DNA of 7,203 nucleotides from Ruminococcus sp. Lineage in GTDB: Bacteria > Bacillota > Clostridia > Oscillospirales > Ruminococcaceae. The position numbers and the translations under genes are program-made. The stretch lies in NCBI GenBank assembly GCA_014799765.1, contig JAAVHK010000003.1, positions 2,272 through 9,474 on the forward strand, in the 5' to 3' direction. The notes under the pieces are model-generated. The model was not told the origin of the DNA and made no database searches. It was given only the letters and a program-made list of their open reading frames with translations. Every line of letters begins with the position of its first letter. The first letter of the stretch is position 1. Below, one piece after another: positions 6,055-7,203 of the stretch.

Positions 6055-6090
6055 AAACAGGCACAGGACAAAAAATCCCATGCCTTGTTT
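6055..6090 (-). terminator. Hairpin terminator after the TerD-family genes
   Basis: On the minus strand, 14 base pairs (two G-U) form with one bulged A: AAACA-GGCAUGGGA against UCCUGUGCC-UGUUU, with a U-rich 7-nt loop. A short UUUUCGUU run overlaps and follows the 3' arm. It starts 4 bp after the stop of the 195-residue gene. The U-run is modest, but position and stem length support termination. Confidence 0.75.
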
Positions 6091-6094
6091 CATA

Positions 6095-6682
6095 TCATGT
6101 AAATCTTTTTGCGAGTTCACGGAGACTGGAATCAGGTGTACCCTGTCCGATTGCATTGAATTTCCATTCATTGTTATATTTATAGATTTCTCCGAAAATC
6201 ATAGCCATACTGCCGGAATAATCGTCAGTGAGGCTATAACGACATATTTCAGTATTGTTTCTGCTGTCAACTATACGGATAAAAGCATTTTTTATCATTC
6301 CGAAATGCTGTTTACGGTCAACAGCCTGATATATATTCACAACAAAAACTATCCTGTCGACATCAGCCGGTACTGTCGGAAGATTTACTATAATCTGTTC
6401 GTCGTCGCCGTCACCCGCTCCGGTGAGATTGTCGCCGTTATGGATTACACTTCCGGAACCGTGTTTAAGATGTGCAAAATATACAATATCTTCCTTACCG
6501 GCAAGAACACCATTTCTTAACAGTATTGCAGAAGCGTCACAGTCTATAGCACGTTCTTTCCGTGAAAAAAGACCTTTTTTCTTCTGTGCTTCGTCCCAGC
6601 CGAGACCGACTGTCACAGCCGATAAACCGGCACTTTCCTTTGACAGACTTATTTTCTGTCCTTTCATTAAACTTACAGCCAT
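6095..6682 (-). CDS. TerD-family calcium-binding stress protein
   Basis: A 195-residue protein of the TerD family (TerD/TerE/CABP; tellurite resistance and general stress), close to the usual 190-195 residues. The start MAVSLMKGQKISLSK is typical, followed by VGLGWD (25-30), a short basic KKKGLFSRKE insertion, the strand IDCDASAILL (46-55), and the calcium-binding loop DNLTGAGDGDDEQI (84-97) with its Asp cluster intact. KYNNEWKFNAIGQG near the end matches the conserved C-terminal strand. I use the ATG at 6682 because GGAG lies 9 nt upstream and MAVSL is the family start; an ATG five codons earlier is poorer. It follows the other TerD-family gene by 18 bp, so they are co-transcribed. Which Ter subtype it is cannot be fixed here, and the exact biochemical role of the family is unsettled. 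Confidence 0.93.
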   Translation of the reverse strand: MAVSLMKGQKISLSKESAGLSAVTVGLGWDEAQKKKGLFSRKERAIDCDASAILLRNGVLAGKEDIVYFAHLKHGSGSVIHNGDNLTGAGDGDDEQIIVNLPTVPADVDRIVFVVNIYQAVDRKQHFGMIKNAFIRIVDSRNNTEICRYSLTDDYSGSMAMIFGEIYKYNNEWKFNAIGQGTPDSSLRELAKRFT

Positions 6683-6700
6683 CTGCAGAAACTCCATATA

Positions 6701-7203
6701 TTATTCAACTTCAATGCCATAAGCTCCGCACAGTGCAGATAATCCGCCCTGATAGCCACTGCCTATTGCATTGAATTTCCATTCTTCGCCGTATTTGTAG
6801 AGTTCACCGCATACTACAGCCGTTTCTATTGAAAAATCTTCGCCGAGGTCATAACGGAGAATTTCTTCACCGGTTTCTTCGTTGTAGATTCTTATAAATG
6901 AATTGTTTATCTGTCCGAAATTCTGTTTTCTTGCCTCTGCTTCGTGGATTGTAACGGTAAAATCAATCTTTGTTATTTCAGCCGGTACTGATGAGAGGTC
7001 AATTTTAATCTGTTCGTCGTCACCGTCGCCTGCTCCGGTGAGATTATCACCCATATGTTCAACAGCTCCCGACGGGTGCTTCAGATTTCCATAGAAGACA
7101 AAATCTTCCTGTCTGGAAACTTTTCCGGAATCCGTGAGAAGAAATGCACATGAATCAAGGTCAAATGCTGAACCTGTATCGAAAGCATTTACATCCCCGC
7201 CGA
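6701..7203 (-). CDS. TerD-family calcium-binding stress protein (partial, N-terminus beyond right edge)
   Basis: An open frame enters from the right edge and gives 166 residues to the TAA at 6701. It begins with GGDVNAFDTGSAFDLDSCAFLL, the part that normally follows the VGLGWD motif, so only about 25-35 N-terminal residues are missing. The calcium loop DNLTGAGDGDDEQI (about 52-65) is identical to that of the next gene, and the conserved EEWKFNAIGSGYQGGL lies near the end. The FDLDSCAFLL strand and lack of the basic insertion make it the TerE/TerD-like partner and not a simple copy. The internal ATG in front of the calcium loop is not the start, because clear family sequence precedes it in frame. 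It forms an operon with the downstream gene; a larger ter cluster may continue to the right. Confidence 0.93.
   Translation of the reverse strand, partial: GGDVNAFDTGSAFDLDSCAFLLTDSGKVSRQEDFVFYGNLKHPSGAVEHMGDNLTGAGDGDDEQIKIDLSSVPAEITKIDFTVTIHEAEARKQNFGQINNSFIRIYNEETGEEILRYDLGEDFSIETAVVCGELYKYGEEWKFNAIGSGYQGGLSALCGAYGIEVE

Noticed and set aside
6080..6520. Plus-strand open frame of 146 codons opposite the TerD gene
   Set aside because: It is a shadow of the TerD reading frame, begins inside the terminator stem and has no family features.
7052..7054. Start of the right-hand TerD gene at an internal ATG
   Set aside because: Clear TerD-family sequence continues in frame upstream to the window edge, so the gene is partial and this Met is internal.
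1..7203. CRISPR arrays, insertion sequences, tRNA or rRNA genes
   Set aside because: No regularly spaced repeats, transposase-like frames with terminal inverted repeats, or tRNA/rRNA sequence patterns were found.

Overview
The window looks like a low-to-moderate GC, Gram-positive anaerobe of the Clostridia, most plausibly a Ruminococcus-like member of the Oscillospiraceae/Ruminococcaceae. The evidence is a tryptophan operon led by a T-box riboswitch, strong sigma-A promoters with exact 17-bp spacers, AGGAGG-type ribosome sites, and a lipoprotein built from cohesin-like sequence behind a Thr/Pro/Asn/Glu-rich linker. The genus is inferred from these traits, not from any database match.

Layout. 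Positions 1-2866 (minus strand) hold the start of a tryptophan biosynthesis operon in the order trpE, trpG, trpD; trpD runs off the left edge. The three genes overlap by 4 and 8 bp, so translation is probably coupled. Positions 2867-3312 hold no gene. They contain a full tryptophan-type T-box leader (UGG specifier, UGGC acceptor-binding bulge, alternative antiterminator and terminator hairpins), its promoter, and a divergent promoter for the next gene. Positions 3313-3747 (plus strand) encode an Rrf2-family regulator with three cysteines spaced like an iron-sulfur ligand set. It converges on cysK (3784-4710, minus), with a hairpin terminator between the two. Positions 4857-5885 (minus) encode an unusual lipoprotein, and 6095-7203 (minus) holds two adjacent TerD-family genes, the upstream one cut by the right edge.

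How the genes work together. TrpE and TrpG form anthranilate synthase and TrpD performs the next step; uncharged tRNA-Trp should switch the operon on through the T-box. The Rrf2 protein may sense Fe-S or cysteine status and control itself and cysK: inverted TAGTAT-type elements lie at both promoters, although their spacing differs. The TerD pair is a calcium-binding stress-protein cassette with its own terminator. No functional link between the lipoprotein and its neighbours is visible.

Most of the window is ordinary housekeeping sequence. The two points most worth following are the lipoprotein, where a C-terminal half-cohesin precedes an N-terminal half-cohesin as in a circular permutation, and the possible Rrf2 operators at the regulator and cysK promoters. 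I see no CRISPR array, insertion sequence, tRNA or rRNA.
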